The notes below the pieces were generated by a model. The model did no database searches. It saw nothing but the letters and a program-made list of their open reading frames with translations, and was not told where the DNA came from. From Diplonema papillatum (lineage: Eukaryota > Euglenozoa > Diplonemea > Diplonemida > Diplonemidae), in the NCBI GenBank assembly GCA_030068145.1, contig JAPJBO010000318.1, positions 165,318-229,317 on the forward strand: DNA of 64,000 bases, written 5' to 3'. Numbering within the stretch: position 1 is the first letter of the stretch; each line of letters opens with the position of its first letter. Both the position numbers and the translations under genes were made by a program. Below, piece after piece: positions 8,890 to 18,888 of the stretch.

Positions 8890-9375
8890 AGGCAGATGAG
8901 AAGAGGTGCCGGGCGTCTGGAATCAGGCCCGCGCGCGTTGGCCCGCTGGCCGTCATGCGTCTGGAATCAGGCATGACATTGGTCAGCAGTACCGAGCGTC
9001 TGGAATCAGGCTCGAGTACGGGTCAACGCTCCGAACGCCATGTGCTGGAATCAGGCATGTGCGGGAGGAGGTGCCGGGCGTCTGGAATCAGGCCCGCGCA
9101 CGTTGGCCCGCTGGCCGTCATGCGTCTGGAATCAGGCATGGCATTGGTCAGCAGTACCGAGTGCCTGGAATCAGGCTCGAGTGCGGGTCAACGCTCCGAA
9201 CGCCATGTGCTGGAATCAGGCATGTGCGGAGGAGGTGCCGGGCGTCTGGAATCAGGCCCACGCACGCTGGCCCGCTGGCCCGCTGGCCGTCATGCGTCTG
9301 GAATCAGGCATGGTAATGGTCGGCAGCCGAGCGTCTGGAATCAGGCTCGAGTGCATGCCCAGCGCAGGAGCTGTA
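8890..9375 (+). repeat. Tandem repeats in the 5' leader of YR element 2
   Basis: Three copies of about 165 bp, each built from several CGTCTGGAATCAGGC-like motifs (about a dozen in all). They lie between A1 and the gag start. Such leader repeats may act as promoter or packaging signals; that is inference. The open plus-strand frames here are repeat artefacts. Confidence 0.75.
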
Positions 9376-9490
9376 GCAGTCGTGTGCGGGAGGGTCTTGA
9401 GTAGAACGAGCTGGCCTGCTAGCCGGCATGCATCTGTAATCAAGTGCCACCATCTTGAGCAGGAGTGAAGGAACTAACTACGAAGGAAGA

Positions 9491-10708
9491 ATGGAGTCGA
9501 TAACGGAAGATCAATGGCGGAAAAGGCTTCTGCCGGCGGATGGAGCCCTAGGAGTCGCCTCCGACATGAGACAGGCGTACGACAACCTTGGCTTGGATCC
9601 GGCGCAGCCGCTAGCGCCGGCAGATAACTTGTCTGCGGAGCAGAGGCGCCAGCTGATGACGACAGTGTTCTACGAGGTGGTGACTGCGGGGAGAGCGACC
9701 GGGTCCGACGCCTTCTTCTGTCGGGAGGGCTTCAGGGTACTTCTTCGGACTCTCGTGAAAGTTGCGTGCCTGAGCGTCACCGAGTTCGTTTCAGTGTACG
9801 AGGCTGCGGCGGACATGCGCCACGAAGGCCTGAAGCCGAAGGAGATCTCGGTCTGCCTCAAGATTAGGAAGCTGGTCGAGAGGTTCGAGGTGCAGAAGAG
9901 GGACGCCGAGAGAAAGCTCTCCAGCAGCAGGAAACTTCCGGTTCGGCGAGTTCTGGTGGAGGAGGCTTGGCCCAAGATGGAGCTGACGGCGGTGTACGGG
10001 ATGTTGAAGCCGACGCAGGAGATGGTGGACACCGTCAGGTGCAAGCAAGAGCAGGAGGAGAGGAGCTTTCCCCTGGTCGACTTAAAACGCGCGCCTTGGG
10101 TCCCAAGAGATAGGGACTGGAAGGACCCGGAGAACGGCAGCTCCACTCTAGACAGAGGGGACAAGGAGCTCTTCTGGGAGAGCGTCGGCCGGGAACTCGA
10201 GAACTCTGCGGACGGAGCGGTCGACCGGGCGATCAGCACGTCCCTGATGAGAACCGCGCAGAAGGAGAACGGGGTGCGGCTCCCGTTCAACATGCAGCTT
10301 GCAGCGCTGCAGAGGCTGATTGTTTGCTGGGGGGTAACGGGCTGCTTCGCCCAGGAGACGACGGGCGTGCATTCAGTGAACCACGGGAGCAGGACACTGG
10401 GGGCGGCGCTGAGCTACTCGGCGGTGCTGGAAGAGCTCGCATCGCGGGTGAGCCAGGCTGTAGCGGTGGAGTATGACGCGAAGCTGAGGCGCAGGCTGTC
10501 ATTGACGACGACTGATGAGGACGCATGGCGCATGCTGGTCAGCCTCGACAGAGAAGTGTTAGACCAGATCAGCCTCAAGCGCCAGTTCGCTCCAGGAACC
10601 GAGGCGCCGGCTGCGAAGACGCGACGGACGGAGGAGCCTCAGTCGGAGGCGCCTCTGCCCCCATTACCGAAGACCAGGTGCGTGAGTTGCCCGCAGTCAA
10701 GGCGCTGA
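9491..10708 (+). CDS. Gag-like ORF of YR retrotransposon 2
   Basis: 405 residues from the ATG at 9491 (MESITEDQWRKRLLPADGAL). Largely helical, charged, no membrane segment and no zinc finger seen; it ends in a Pro-rich, Cys-containing tail. By position it is the structural protein. Its 3' end overlaps the next ORF (10525-11106), which lies in another frame, so a ribosomal frameshift or a lesion is needed to pass into the pol region. No similarity to the CCCH-type Gag of element 1 is apparent. Confidence 0.6.
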   Translation: MESITEDQWRKRLLPADGALGVASDMRQAYDNLGLDPAQPLAPADNLSAEQRRQLMTTVFYEVVTAGRATGSDAFFCREGFRVLLRTLVKVACLSVTEFVSVYEAAADMRHEGLKPKEISVCLKIRKLVERFEVQKRDAERKLSSSRKLPVRRVLVEEAWPKMELTAVYGMLKPTQEMVDTVRCKQEQEERSFPLVDLKRAPWVPRDRDWKDPENGSSTLDRGDKELFWESVGRELENSADGAVDRAISTSLMRTAQKENGVRLPFNMQLAALQRLIVCWGVTGCFAQETTGVHSVNHGSRTLGAALSYSAVLEELASRVSQAVAVEYDAKLRRRLSLTTTDEDAWRMLVSLDREVLDQISLKRQFAPGTEAPAAKTRRTEEPQSEAPLPPLPKTRCVSCPQSRR

Positions 10709-11106
10709 AGTCAGCTGGGAGCCCGGAGTGCGGTAAGCAGAGAGGCCTGTATGAAACGATAGCAGGGGCAGTGAATGAGAGTGATCACGTGCACAAGGCG
10801 GTTGAGGCGCTACCGGTGATCTTTGGAGCGCAAAAGTGGAAGGTGGACCCAGATATCCGCGAGGCGATCGAGAGGGCGGCGGTGTTGACAAGGGCGGAGT
10901 TACAACGAGGAAGGAAGGCCGCGATCGAGCTCTGGAGGAGAAGGGGCGCGGCCCTTTCCCACCGGGAATCCGAAGGCGTCTTCACAGACTTGCTCCTGGA
11001 GATGATGCGGGAGACTGGAGTTTGCGCAGAAGCAGAAGGAGTACCGCAGCTTATCCGGAGCCTGAGAGAAGGCTGCCCCATGACGGGAGGTGGTAGGATA
11101 TCCTGA
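10525..11106 (+). CDS. Pol N-terminal region in a second frame
   Basis: The credible part starts near 10680 (LPAVKALKSAGSPECGKQRG) and continues through helical, charged sequence to a TGA at 11104. It lies between gag and RT as the N-terminal extension of pol does in DIRS-like elements. It is one frame away from both gag and RT, which share a frame. A TAG in the RT frame near 11109 separates the RT from it. No protease motif is seen. Confidence 0.45.
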   Translation: MAHAGQPRQRSVRPDQPQAPVRSRNRGAGCEDATDGGASVGGASAPITEDQVRELPAVKALKSAGSPECGKQRGLYETIAGAVNESDHVHKAVEALPVIFGAQKWKVDPDIREAIERAAVLTRAELQRGRKAAIELWRRRGAALSHRESEGVFTDLLLEMMRETGVCAEAEGVPQLIRSLREGCPMTGGGRIS

Positions 11107-11116
11107 GTACTAGCCC

Positions 11117-12123
11117 TCAAGAGAGGAGAGTGTTCCAGAGATATCCGTGGAGGAGCTGCTGCGGGAGCAAGAGGCTGTGCACAGGAAGGCTGTGAGAGCC
11201 ATCGACCAGGACGGGCAACAGGAGAGAGAGGCTGTTTGGAGATCCGTAGAGAAGGACGTTTTGGAAGGGCACGCACACGAGGTGGCCCAGTCGCAGCTGC
11301 CAAGGAATGCGGTGTTCTTCAGGAGATTTGTGATACAGCAGCTGAAACAGGACCAGAGCGGGTGGGTCTACAAGACCAGAGGCTGTGACGACGGGAAGAG
11401 AGCGGGGATCAACGAAGCTGTTGCCGTCGAGACGAAGGTGTCGCTACACACGATTGACAAGTTCGCGGAGGTGGCCAGGCTGTTTGTGTGGATGGTAGGG
11501 GCTGCAGGCCGGCGTCATTTTAAGTGTGTCAAACTGGATCACAAAGATGCGTACCGACAGGTCAAAGCCTGCAATGACGAGGTAACGAGGATTATTGTCG
11601 CCAGAGACCCCCAAGGGATGCTGCGATATTTTGTGATGGATAAGTTGACCTTCGGTGAGAAAGCGTCGGTGCCGCATTACAATGCGTTGGCGACGGTCTT
11701 ATGTAAGCTGGTTAGGAGGATCCTGTGGATTCCGTTAGTAGCATACTTTGACGATTTCATTACCCCTGGTGACGGAGAGGATCGGTATCTGAAGGACGAC
11801 TTGTGCGAATTCCTCGGCGAGATCTTGCAAACGAGGTTCAAAGAAGACAAGGTGGAGGATGGTCAAGTGGTAACTTTCCTCGGTTTAGTGACCAGAGTGA
11901 CTAGGGGAGGAGTCGAGTTCTCTTTGAGTGGTCCGCGGAAGGAGAAGCTGATCTGGAGTGTAGGACGGCACCTCCGAGACAACAGGATATCGACCGGCGA
12001 AGCGTAGAGCCTGGTAGGGAAGCTTTTGTTTGCATCAAGGTGCGGGAGAGCCATGCTGAGCGCCCTCTACCGGAGAGCGGGCGCAAAGGAGGCGTGGTCC
12101 ACGCTCAACGGTAACCTCAGAGA
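11117..12123 (+). pseudogene. Reverse transcriptase with in-frame TAG
   Basis: RT blocks in order: CVKLDHKDAYRQVK (motif A, Asp near 11537), DKLTFGEKASVPHYNAL (motif B), LVAYFDDFITPG (motif C, YxDD type, near 11744), then TFLGLVTRV (motif D/E region). A TAG at 12005-12007 interrupts the thumb region; the same frame resumes with SLVGKLLFASRCGRAMLSAL, as expected after the RT. The catalytic residues are intact, so a single nonsense mutation separates this from a full RT. A frameshift follows near 12120. Confidence 0.8.
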
Positions 12124-12657
12124 GCGCCCTCGAATGGTGGGCGTCCCTGCTGAAGAACCCGGAGAAGTGCTTGTCACGGACCGTTGGAGCTCGGCAGAGG
12201 CCTCCAGTGAGGTACATCATCTACACGGACGCGAGCGAGATCGGCCTCGCGGGGATCCTCTGCGACAAGAAAGCGTCGCGCAGGAGTTCTTTCGGGAGGA
12301 AGTGCACGATGAGGGCCCGAACATAGCTTTGCGAGAAGCCGAGGCTGTTGAGATGGCTCTGTGGGCTTGGGCTGCCAGATACTCGTTGCCGTAGACAGCA
12401 CGACGGTCCAAGGCAGCATGGTGAAAGGTGCGTCTAGAATGGAAGCGATGAACCCTCGCATACATCGTCTGTGGTATTTGGCCGCGCAGAGACGGATTGA
12501 GTTGTGGTTCGAGAGGGTTCCGAGCAAGCTCAACCCGGAGGACCCTCCGAGCAGGAGGCGACCGTTGACTCTCGACGGGGCGGAAGGCACGCGAAGGGTA
12601 CGAGTAAGACGGTTACGGAAGGCTTCTGACTTCTGCAACGAAGGGCTCCCAGTCTGA
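12124..12657 (+). pseudogene. RNase H, frameshifted
   Basis: VRYIIYTDASEIGLAGILCD (first catalytic Asp, near 12228) reads in one frame. The later block ILVAVDSTTVQGS and the typical ending ERVPSKLNPEDPPSR read in another (12361-12657). Two frameshifts separate it from the RT. The usual DN pair is DS here. Order and spacing match the RNase H of element 1. Confidence 0.7.
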
Positions 12658-12923
12658 TGCAGCGCGTGGCGAAGTGAACGAGTCAATGAAGACCACACAG
12701 GGCACGGCAAAGGCATGCAGAAAGGAGGTAAGGGGAGCGCAGGAAGTAACAGACCCTAGGTGCTGGCCGAACTTCGCTGTCTCGGGACTTCAGGAGTGTC
12801 CGTTTCTTCGTCATTTCTCCTTTTCTCTTCAGATCAGGACGGACCCTTTCACGTTGACCCTTTACGTGTGGTGGAAGAACGGGCCTCTCGGACGGCGATG
12901 GGAACGAGGCCCGGGTCAGCGAT

Positions 12924-13134
12924 GGGAACGCTGCTCGGTACCTGCCCGGCTCAAGCGCGGCTCCACCTGGAAAGAGACAAGGCTAGCGAGCCGAGCAGGC
13001 CTGCTAGCTTTCCAGGCCAGCGGCTTACCCGGGCCGTCGACTTCTCAACGCGTAGGAAGGTAGCTAACGTCGAGTGATAGTGGGATACTATGGCAACCGC
13101 CTCTTTCTGCCGGAGGGAGTTGAGAGAAAATTAA
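12924..13134 (+). repeat. Split repeat B1
   Basis: 211 bp matching B2 at 14383-14596 with a handful of differences; ends at TTAA, fused to A2. Confidence 0.88.
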
Positions 13135-13260
13135 TTGACATTTCAATGAGAACCCTCAGAATGGAATTGAAAGAAGATTAATTATCTGATAACTCTCGGC
13201 GACGTCGAAGGACACCGGACGAGAGCAACAGCTCAACTCCCTCGCAGCAAAAGCGAGAAT
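13131..13260 (+). repeat. Split repeat A2
   Basis: Matches A1. The B1A2 fusion re-creates the junction expected in a circular DNA intermediate of this transposon class, where the two element ends meet. Confidence 0.9.
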
Positions 13261-13295
13261 TTTTCCCACCCGCCCGCCCGGAGCATTCATCAGGA

Positions 13296-14320
13296 ATGGG
13301 GAGGAAGGTGAAGTCATGTACCGAGAGAGGAGTCGCGAAGCGAGGCGGAGTCGCGGAAGGGAGCCTTCTCGAGAGGATGGCGGCCTTATCGACGGAGGAA
13401 GCGCGGGATGCGATACGAAATGGAATGCATGCTGTTTCCACATGCTCCGCTCGCCGCTCGGCTTTGACAGCCTATGAAGGCTTCTGTGAGCTGAAGGAGC
13501 TGGTGCCATGGCCGACGTCAGCGAGGAAGCTGGAGGCTTTCGGCGGAGCCATGAAGCTTTGCGGCCACCCTACGACGGGAAAATGCTACATATCGCATGT
13601 ACGCACCCACAGCGCCTCAACTTCCAAGGGATGCCCGCGGCGGACCAAGACTACCTGAAGTTCGTCAACCAGTCGCTCAAGAGAGGAGCCGGAGAGGAAG
13701 ACTGCTGACCGATCGGGACAGAGATGATCGGGAAACTGGCGTTGGCGGCTGTGACGAGGGAAGACCATTAAGTCGTCTGTGCGAGCGTGGTCTTGTTCTT
13801 CTTCCTCATGCGGGTGATGGTGGACGACGTCCAGAAGGTTGTGTCAGTCCGAGTGCGCAGGAGGAAGAACGACCAACAGGCTATCGGTAGAACTGTTGCA
13901 ATGAAGGCGATCGAGGAGCCCGAGCGATTTGGGAGGCACGCCATCTGTCCGTACGTGGCAGCAAGCATCTGGGTGAACACCAAGGCCAAGACCAACCCCG
14001 ACCGGTTCCGAAAAGGACTTTATCGGCTTCTGGGACAGGCAGGCTTCGGGAATTCCCAGGATGGACGCAAGCGGCAGCTGTACTCTCCACACTCACTCAG
14101 GAAGGGAGGAGCGCAGAGCTACGTCCTTGCGGGAACCCAGCGGGACCTGGTTCAGAAAGTCGGAGGATGGAGCTCCGAGGAAAGTCTGAAGCGGTATGAG
14201 GACGAGGTGATGTCGAACCCGTGTGTTCAACCGATCAGGCCGCCTCTGAAGTCCTTGTCGACGAAAGATGTGGACTCTCGCCCCAGTAGAACGTTGTTCT
14301 CTTGCACGTCGGTATGTAAA
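13296..14320 (+). pseudogene. Tyrosine recombinase of YR retrotransposon 2, broken
   Basis: The N-terminal helical domain (CSARRSALTAYEGFCELKELV) reads in one frame to about 13600, then the frame shifts. The catalytic half reads SVVLFFFLMRVMVDDVQKV (first Arg), then YSPHSLRKGGAQSYVLAG (H-x-x-R) and VGGWSSEESLKRYEDEV (Trp and nucleophilic Tyr). A TGA at 13706 and a TAA near 13770 interrupt the frame just before the first Arg block. Removing them leaves a normal-looking family sequence, so they look like recent lesions or sequencing errors. The gene lies between A2 and B2. Confidence 0.75.
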
Positions 14321-14382
14321 GTTGTGCACTCACCAGTGATGCGTAATCCGTATCTATCGCTCGACCTGCCTTACTCGGCGGC

Positions 14383-14596
14383 CGGGAACGCCGCTCGGCA
14401 CCTGCCCCGCTCAAGCGCGGCTCCACCTGGAAAGAGACAAGGCTAGCGAGCCGAGCAGGCCTGCTAGCTTTCCAGGCCAGCGGCTTACCCGGGCCGTCGA
14501 CTTCCCAACGCGTAGTAAGAGGTAGCTAACGTCGAGTGATAGTGGGATACTATGGCAACCGCCTCTTTCTGCCGGAGGGAGTTGAGAGAAAATTAA
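14383..14596 (+). repeat. Split repeat B2 (right end)
   Basis: Right terminal copy, ending GAGAGAAAATTAA. Flanking sequence on both sides of the whole element contains AAACGGGCC, perhaps from the target site. Confidence 0.88.
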
Positions 14597-14780
14597 GTGA
14601 AGGTAAAGGGGCCTCAGAAGGCCCACAAACGGGCCCAGATGGGGGTTCGGGGCCAGTAAGGGGTGACGTCGAAAAGTATTTTATTAGTGTAAAGGGGGGG
14701 GGGGGTGTTCGGTCCAAATTCAAAATACGATCGCGACGAATCCTGCGGGAAGCTTTCCCGAGGGAAAGCTCTTCGAGAAC

Positions 14781-15043
14781 TTTTCAAAGGCCGCGGAGGT
14801 CAGCGGACCGGAGCTACCGAGAGGGTGTGTGTGTGCGTTGTGTGGTAACCTGATACGTGTGTGTGTGCGATGATGTGGGTTTGCGCGGCAGCCTGATACT
14901 TGTGCTGGCTATTACACGAGCTTGATGCTCTGCATGGATGCTTGGTGCCGTGTGCCGTGGGCACCGCCCGCTGCACACGGGGATTCGTTTGCGACAATAA
15001 AACCTCGGAGGGAAAAAGACTGCGTGTTTATCCCACTCTAATA
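14781..15043 (+). repeat. LTR-like repeat L, copy 2
   Basis: Matches 6568-6805 closely, including CAAAGGCCGCGGAGG at the start and the ACAATAAAACCTCGG signal near the end. Confidence 0.65.
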
Positions 15044-15662
15044 TTCTCCTCCTTGGTGTGCGTCTCGTGCTGCAATTAGCTCCAGTCTCAGTGCCGCTGT
15101 GTAAAAGGGTAAGTAGAAAACGAACCAACTGTTAATGATCTTCGTGTGTTTGCCACATTTCCATCGTGGCGCCTCAGGACACGGAAGGCTAGGGGGCGGG
15201 ATGGTGGGTAAGCAAGAGCGTGAGCGGTTGTGTGATGGAGCGAGAGGCCCTGTTTCACAGTACATCATTAGTCGGTTAATATTAATCTTCTAAGACTAGC
15301 GTCTTATACGACAAAAAAAACACACCTTTCGGTCGCCGGAGGAGGCGTAGCTCGTCTTCAGCCGCTTAGCCGTGCACGTCGCGGCGTGCCGCATATTTTC
15401 GATGCCCTTCGAGTGCCTTCTCTCAGCACCCCCCCGCGCCCGATGGCGGACACCTTGTGAGGAGGGATATTTGCTCTGACTGTTCTGTGGACACGAAGCA
15501 TTTTGGAGGCCACGCGGAAAGCGCACTGGGGGGGACGTTGTTGCTGGTGCTGGTTTTGAGGGATACGGAAAAGGGAAAACTTCTTTTTGCGGTAGCCTCC
15601 GCTGGTCTGGTAGTCCGTGCTACCTCCATTCTTTTTACACTCGTTCCCTTCTCTACTCACTA
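15044..15662. other. No gene recognised
   Basis: Contains several overlapping minus-strand ORFs up to 100 codons, none with a motif I recognise and none repeated elsewhere. Confidence 0.3.
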
Positions 15663-15670
15663 CTGTACGT

Positions 15671-15987
15671 CAGGGCTTACGCTCCACGTGTGGAACGTGT
15701 GGATTTCCACACGTTAATTCTTTTTGGATTTTGTTCCCCCACGTGTGGATCCACAGGTACCACATGTGGATTTTGATTTATTGGTCCACGTGCAGGGGGA
15801 GTCTAGGCCCACTAGTGGTCAAGGCCGCACAGCCAGGTGTCGCCAAGTCTAGTAGCTACCTAGCGACGCTATTTTTTTTTTTTGCCGTCGTACATGAGGG
15901 GAAAGGTTTTTTTCTCCCTCGAACCTTAAGCGCCCACATGTGGACCGCACGTATTTTCTCTGAGACCGAAACGGAGCGTAAGCCCTG
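15671..15987 (+). mobile_element. hAT-like MITE M, copy 1
   Basis: 317 bp with 15-bp terminal inverted repeats CAGGGCTTACGCTCC. An exact 8-bp duplication CTGTACGT flanks it (15663-15670 and 15988-15995). CAGGG ends plus 8-bp duplications are typical of hAT elements. It carries many CACGTG-like motifs and no ORF. Confidence 0.92.
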
Positions 15988-16016
15988 CTGTACGTACTCT
16001 TTCACTCTTTTACTCT

Positions 16017-16110
16017 CTTTGGCTAGCCGAAAAAGACTCCTGCGACCGACACCACGAACACATTCGCAATGAATGTGGCCCTGGGCCCCCCACGTGCATA
16101 CACGTGTTGA
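16017..16110 (+). repeat. Conserved block with GACCGACACCA and hairpin
   Basis: GGCTAGCC, then GCGACCGACACCACG, a small hairpin (CACATTC ... GAATGTG), then GGGCCCCCCACG. The same order recurs near 29490, 41301 and 54819, with a partial copy at 46167. Confidence 0.5.
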
Positions 16111-16381
16111 GCAGTGTGAACTTGAAATGCAGGTACCACAAGGGGTAAGCTTGCAATTGTCATTGGCTAGTGCTACTTTATAACGTCGTCCGAAGACGAT
16201 CTCGATGCGGACGAAGACGATGATGACAGGCTGGTGATATCCAGCTCCAGGTCCAATAGCGACTTCAAAATTCCCGATTATTTTTCCCACCCTCCTTCCC
16301 CCGCGTGACGTCGTCCCAGCGGCGATTCATAGCTTGCCTCATGGTAGGTGTGTTCTTCCCCACGGACGGGAGCCGCACACC

Positions 16382-16443
16382 AGGGCTTACGCTCCGTTTT
16401 CGGTCTCAGAGAAAACACGTGTGGTCCACATGTGGGCGCTTGA
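16382..16443 (-). mobile_element. hAT-like MITE M, truncated copy
   Basis: Starts CAGGGCTTACGCTCCG and matches about 60 bp of the MITE right end in inverse orientation, then is cut by repeat L at 16447. Confidence 0.75.
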
Positions 16444-16446
16444 GGT

Positions 16447-16707
16447 TTTCAAAGGCCGCGGAGGTCAGCGGACCGGAGCTACCGGAGAGGGTGTGTGCGT
16501 TGTGTGGTAACCTGATACGTGTGTGTGTGTGCGATGATGTGGGTTTGCGTGGCAGCCTGATACGTGTGCGCTGGCTGCTACACGAGCTTGATGCTCCGCA
16601 TGGATGCTTGGTGCCGTGTGCCGTGGGCACCGCCCGCCTGCACACGGGGATTCGTTTGCGACAATAAAACCTCGGAGGGAAAAGACTGCGTGTTTATCCC
16701 ACTCAAG
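16447..16707 (+). repeat. LTR-like repeat L, copy 3
   Basis: Near-identical to copies 1 and 2; inserted into, or joined to, the truncated MITE. Confidence 0.65.
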
Positions 16708-16755
16708 AAAACATAGCTATTTATTAGCGTTATTTGTGGATTATTCACTGTGATT

Positions 16756-16858
16756 AATAGAGGAAAAAGGCACTCGAGTTTTTTATTTTTTGGCCACGAG
16801 TGCCGGGAGGCACGAGTGACCAAAAAATAAAAAAACGAGAGTGCCTTTTTCCTCTATT
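16756..16858. repeat. 103-bp near-perfect foldback
   Basis: The two halves are reverse complements: AATAGAGGAAAAAGGCACTC at the left, GAGTGCCTTTTTCCTCTATT at the right, with arms of about 45 bp and a small GC-rich centre. A transcript would form a long hairpin. It could be a foldback MITE or a small-RNA precursor. Confidence 0.85.
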
Positions 16859-16969
16859 CAGTGGAAAACATAATTTTTTTGCATCGGTCACAAAATTGAG
16901 TCACTCCCCAGCCATTTCTTACGCGCTGAAATATGGCCTCATGCAAAAAAAGCCGTGAGAAAACCTTTT

Positions 16970-17155
16970 TGCCCCGAATCGTCCGTTACAAAAAACCTGA
17001 CACCACGAGCATCTAAGGTGACAGACCACTATGCCGATAAGGGAGCGCGCAGAATTTTTGAGCAGTTCGAGTCGACTTTGAGCTCATCCGGAGTCCTAGA
17101 CGCCAGCAAAGCGCAGAAACAGAGCTGGCTGGAGTGCCTCAGAGTCGAGAGATGA
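16970..17155 (+). CDS. Unidentified short coding-like fragment
   Basis: About 60 codons ending in TGA, with balanced composition (HYADKGARRIFEQFESTLSS) and no repetition elsewhere. It may be the last exon of a gene or a relic. No motif is recognised; a shadow ORF cannot be excluded. Confidence 0.25.
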   Translation, partial: CPESSVTKNLTPRASKVTDHYADKGARRIFEQFESTLSSSGVLDASKAQKQSWLECLRVER

Positions 17156-17616
17156 ACCTCTGTGCCTGAGGTCCCTCAGGCTTTGCCTTCTGCAGAGAAT
17201 TCCTTGCCCCGTTTGGTGCAGTTCCCTTCAGGAAACCCCCGTCTGCTGTGAATTCCTGCAACAATTCGTTCTCGTACATTTGTGAACGTGCAAATATCAC
17301 CATTGGCGTTCCGTCTGCACCGATGGCAGCGCCAAAGATGGCAGCAAAGGCAGCACCAAAGCGTTCTAACAAGTAGCTCTCAGAGGACCACCTCGCACCG
17401 CTCTTTCTCCTTCTCTTTCGTCATCAGCACAGCGTTCCTCGTGTGTTCCGACTCACTTTCGGTTGTGCATCAGTCATTTACTTGGTTAGCGACCATTTTT
17501 GTTCACTTTTGTGTCATTTATGTGCATCACACATCCTCATTTTTTTGTGCTGTCCCATATTTTTGGAGCCGTGACATAATGAGCGTTTGCGTGACATAAT
17601 GAGCGTTTGCGTGACA
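17156..17616. other. No gene recognised
   Basis: Contains a 77-codon minus ORF (17139-17372) with no motif and a short tandem repeat GTGACATAATGAGCGTTTGC (17571-17620), in which MITE copy 2 inserted. Confidence 0.35.
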
Positions 17617-17624
17617 TAATGGAG

Positions 17625-17933
17625 CAGGGCTTACGCTCCGTTTTCGGTCTCAGAGAAAATACGTGTGGTCCACATGTGGGCGCTTAAGGTCCGACGGGAA
17701 AAAAACCTTTCCTCACGTGCGACGGCAAAAAAAATAGCGTCGCTAGGTAGCTACTGGACTTGGCGACACCTGGCTGTGCGGCCTTGACCACTAGTGGGCC
17801 TAGACTCCCCTGCATGTGGCCAATAAATCAAAATCCACACGTGGTACCTGTGGATCCACACGTGGGGGAACAAAATCCAAAAAGAATTAACGTGTGGAAA
17901 TCCACACGTTCCACACGTGGAGCGTAAGCCCTG
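17625..17933 (-). mobile_element. hAT-like MITE M, copy 2
   Basis: 309 bp, inverse orientation to copy 1, with the same 15-bp terminal inverted repeats. The exact 8-bp duplication TAATGGAG is at 17617-17624 and 17934-17941. Confidence 0.92.
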
Positions 17934-17941
17934 TAATGGAG

Positions 17942-18548
17942 TGAAGAAATTTTGTGACTCATGCAAAAAAAAACCTTTCCCCTCATGTCAGTGGCTTATA
18001 TATGGGTCTGGTGCTCGGACCAAGTCCGAGCAACAAAAAAAAAAAAAACTAGCACAGAATGCCCTGGCTGAGGGGCCCAGTAGTAATGCTACAGTACAGC
18101 AGTCACACTAGCAGTAGACAGCACCGGTTACTGCACCTTTGGATCATCGTTGAAGCAACGTACAGCCTCAAATTTGGAACCTGCGACTGGCCCAATAGCT
18201 TGAAAAAAATTTCCGCGCCTGCGGCGCTGGTATTTCTGGCGTGTGTATTGTTTCATGACGTGTTGCCAAGAAAGCGAAGACCGCGGCTGTCCGCCCTGCT
18301 GTTGCAGATTACTGCCAAGTGTTCTTGAATGATCCCGGCACACTGCTACAGTACCCCAACACTCGCCTTCTTCGCATGGCTCTTTTGCTTCCGAAGGACA
18401 GTCTCTGTGATGGACAGTAGTGACAACCACAAAGAGGTGCACCCTGTCGGATACATAAACGTGCAGTTGTGCCGCAACTGGGATTTTTAGTAACTCCGAG
18501 CAACTTATGGACAGTTACGTGGGAGGAATTTTTATATATAAGGCCCTG
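17942..18548. other. No gene recognised
   Basis: Contains an A-run near 18035 and short ORFs without motifs. Nothing assignable. Confidence 0.3.
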
Positions 18549-18764
18549 CCTCATGTGCAACGGCAAAAAAAAAATAGCGTCGCTAGGTAGCTACTGGACT
18601 TTGGCGACACCTGGCTGTGCGGCCTTGACCACTAGTGGGCCTAGACTCCCCGTAAAGCCCCAGCAAAGCTTGAAACGGGTGTCCTTTTTCTGAAGCGTGA
18701 GGCTGCGGCGGCAGTTCGACAATTATTACCAAGACCGGACCGGTGATGGGCCAGATCTTGGAGT
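18549..18764 (-). repeat. Inverted MITE right half joined to satellite unit
   Basis: 18549-18651 is the inner right half of MITE M in inverse orientation; 18652-18764 is part of the satellite unit at 18889-21060, also inverted. The join falls at the centre of the MITE. Confidence 0.75.
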
Positions 18765-18776
18765 TCAGTGTGCGGC

Positions 18777-18888
18777 CAGGGCTTACGCTCCACGTGTGGA
18801 ACGTGTGGATTTCCACATGTTAGTTCTTTTTGGATTTTGTTCCCCCACGTGTGGATCCACAGGTACCACATGTGGATTTTGATTTATT
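18777..18888 (+). mobile_element. hAT-like MITE M, left half next to the satellite
   Basis: Starts CAGGGCTTACGCTCC, runs through the first 112 bp of the MITE to TTTGATTTATT, then passes straight into the satellite array. Confidence 0.85.

Larger units (their letters stand above)
8709..14596 (+). mobile_element. YR retrotransposon 2 with split direct repeats
   Basis: A 5.9-kb element. Repeat A occurs at 8709-8838 and 13131-13260; repeat B at 12924-13134 and 14383-14596. B1 and A2 are fused at a TTAA (13131-13134); the same TTAA starts A1 (8709) and ends B2 (14596). This A1 ... B1A2 ... B2 layout is the split direct repeat known from PAT/Kangaroo/Ngaro-type YR retrotransposons. Genes in order: gag, ORF2, RT, RNase H, then the recombinase between A2 and B2. 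The A copies differ at about one site, suggesting recent insertion, yet several ORFs have stops or frameshifts. Confidence 0.88.
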
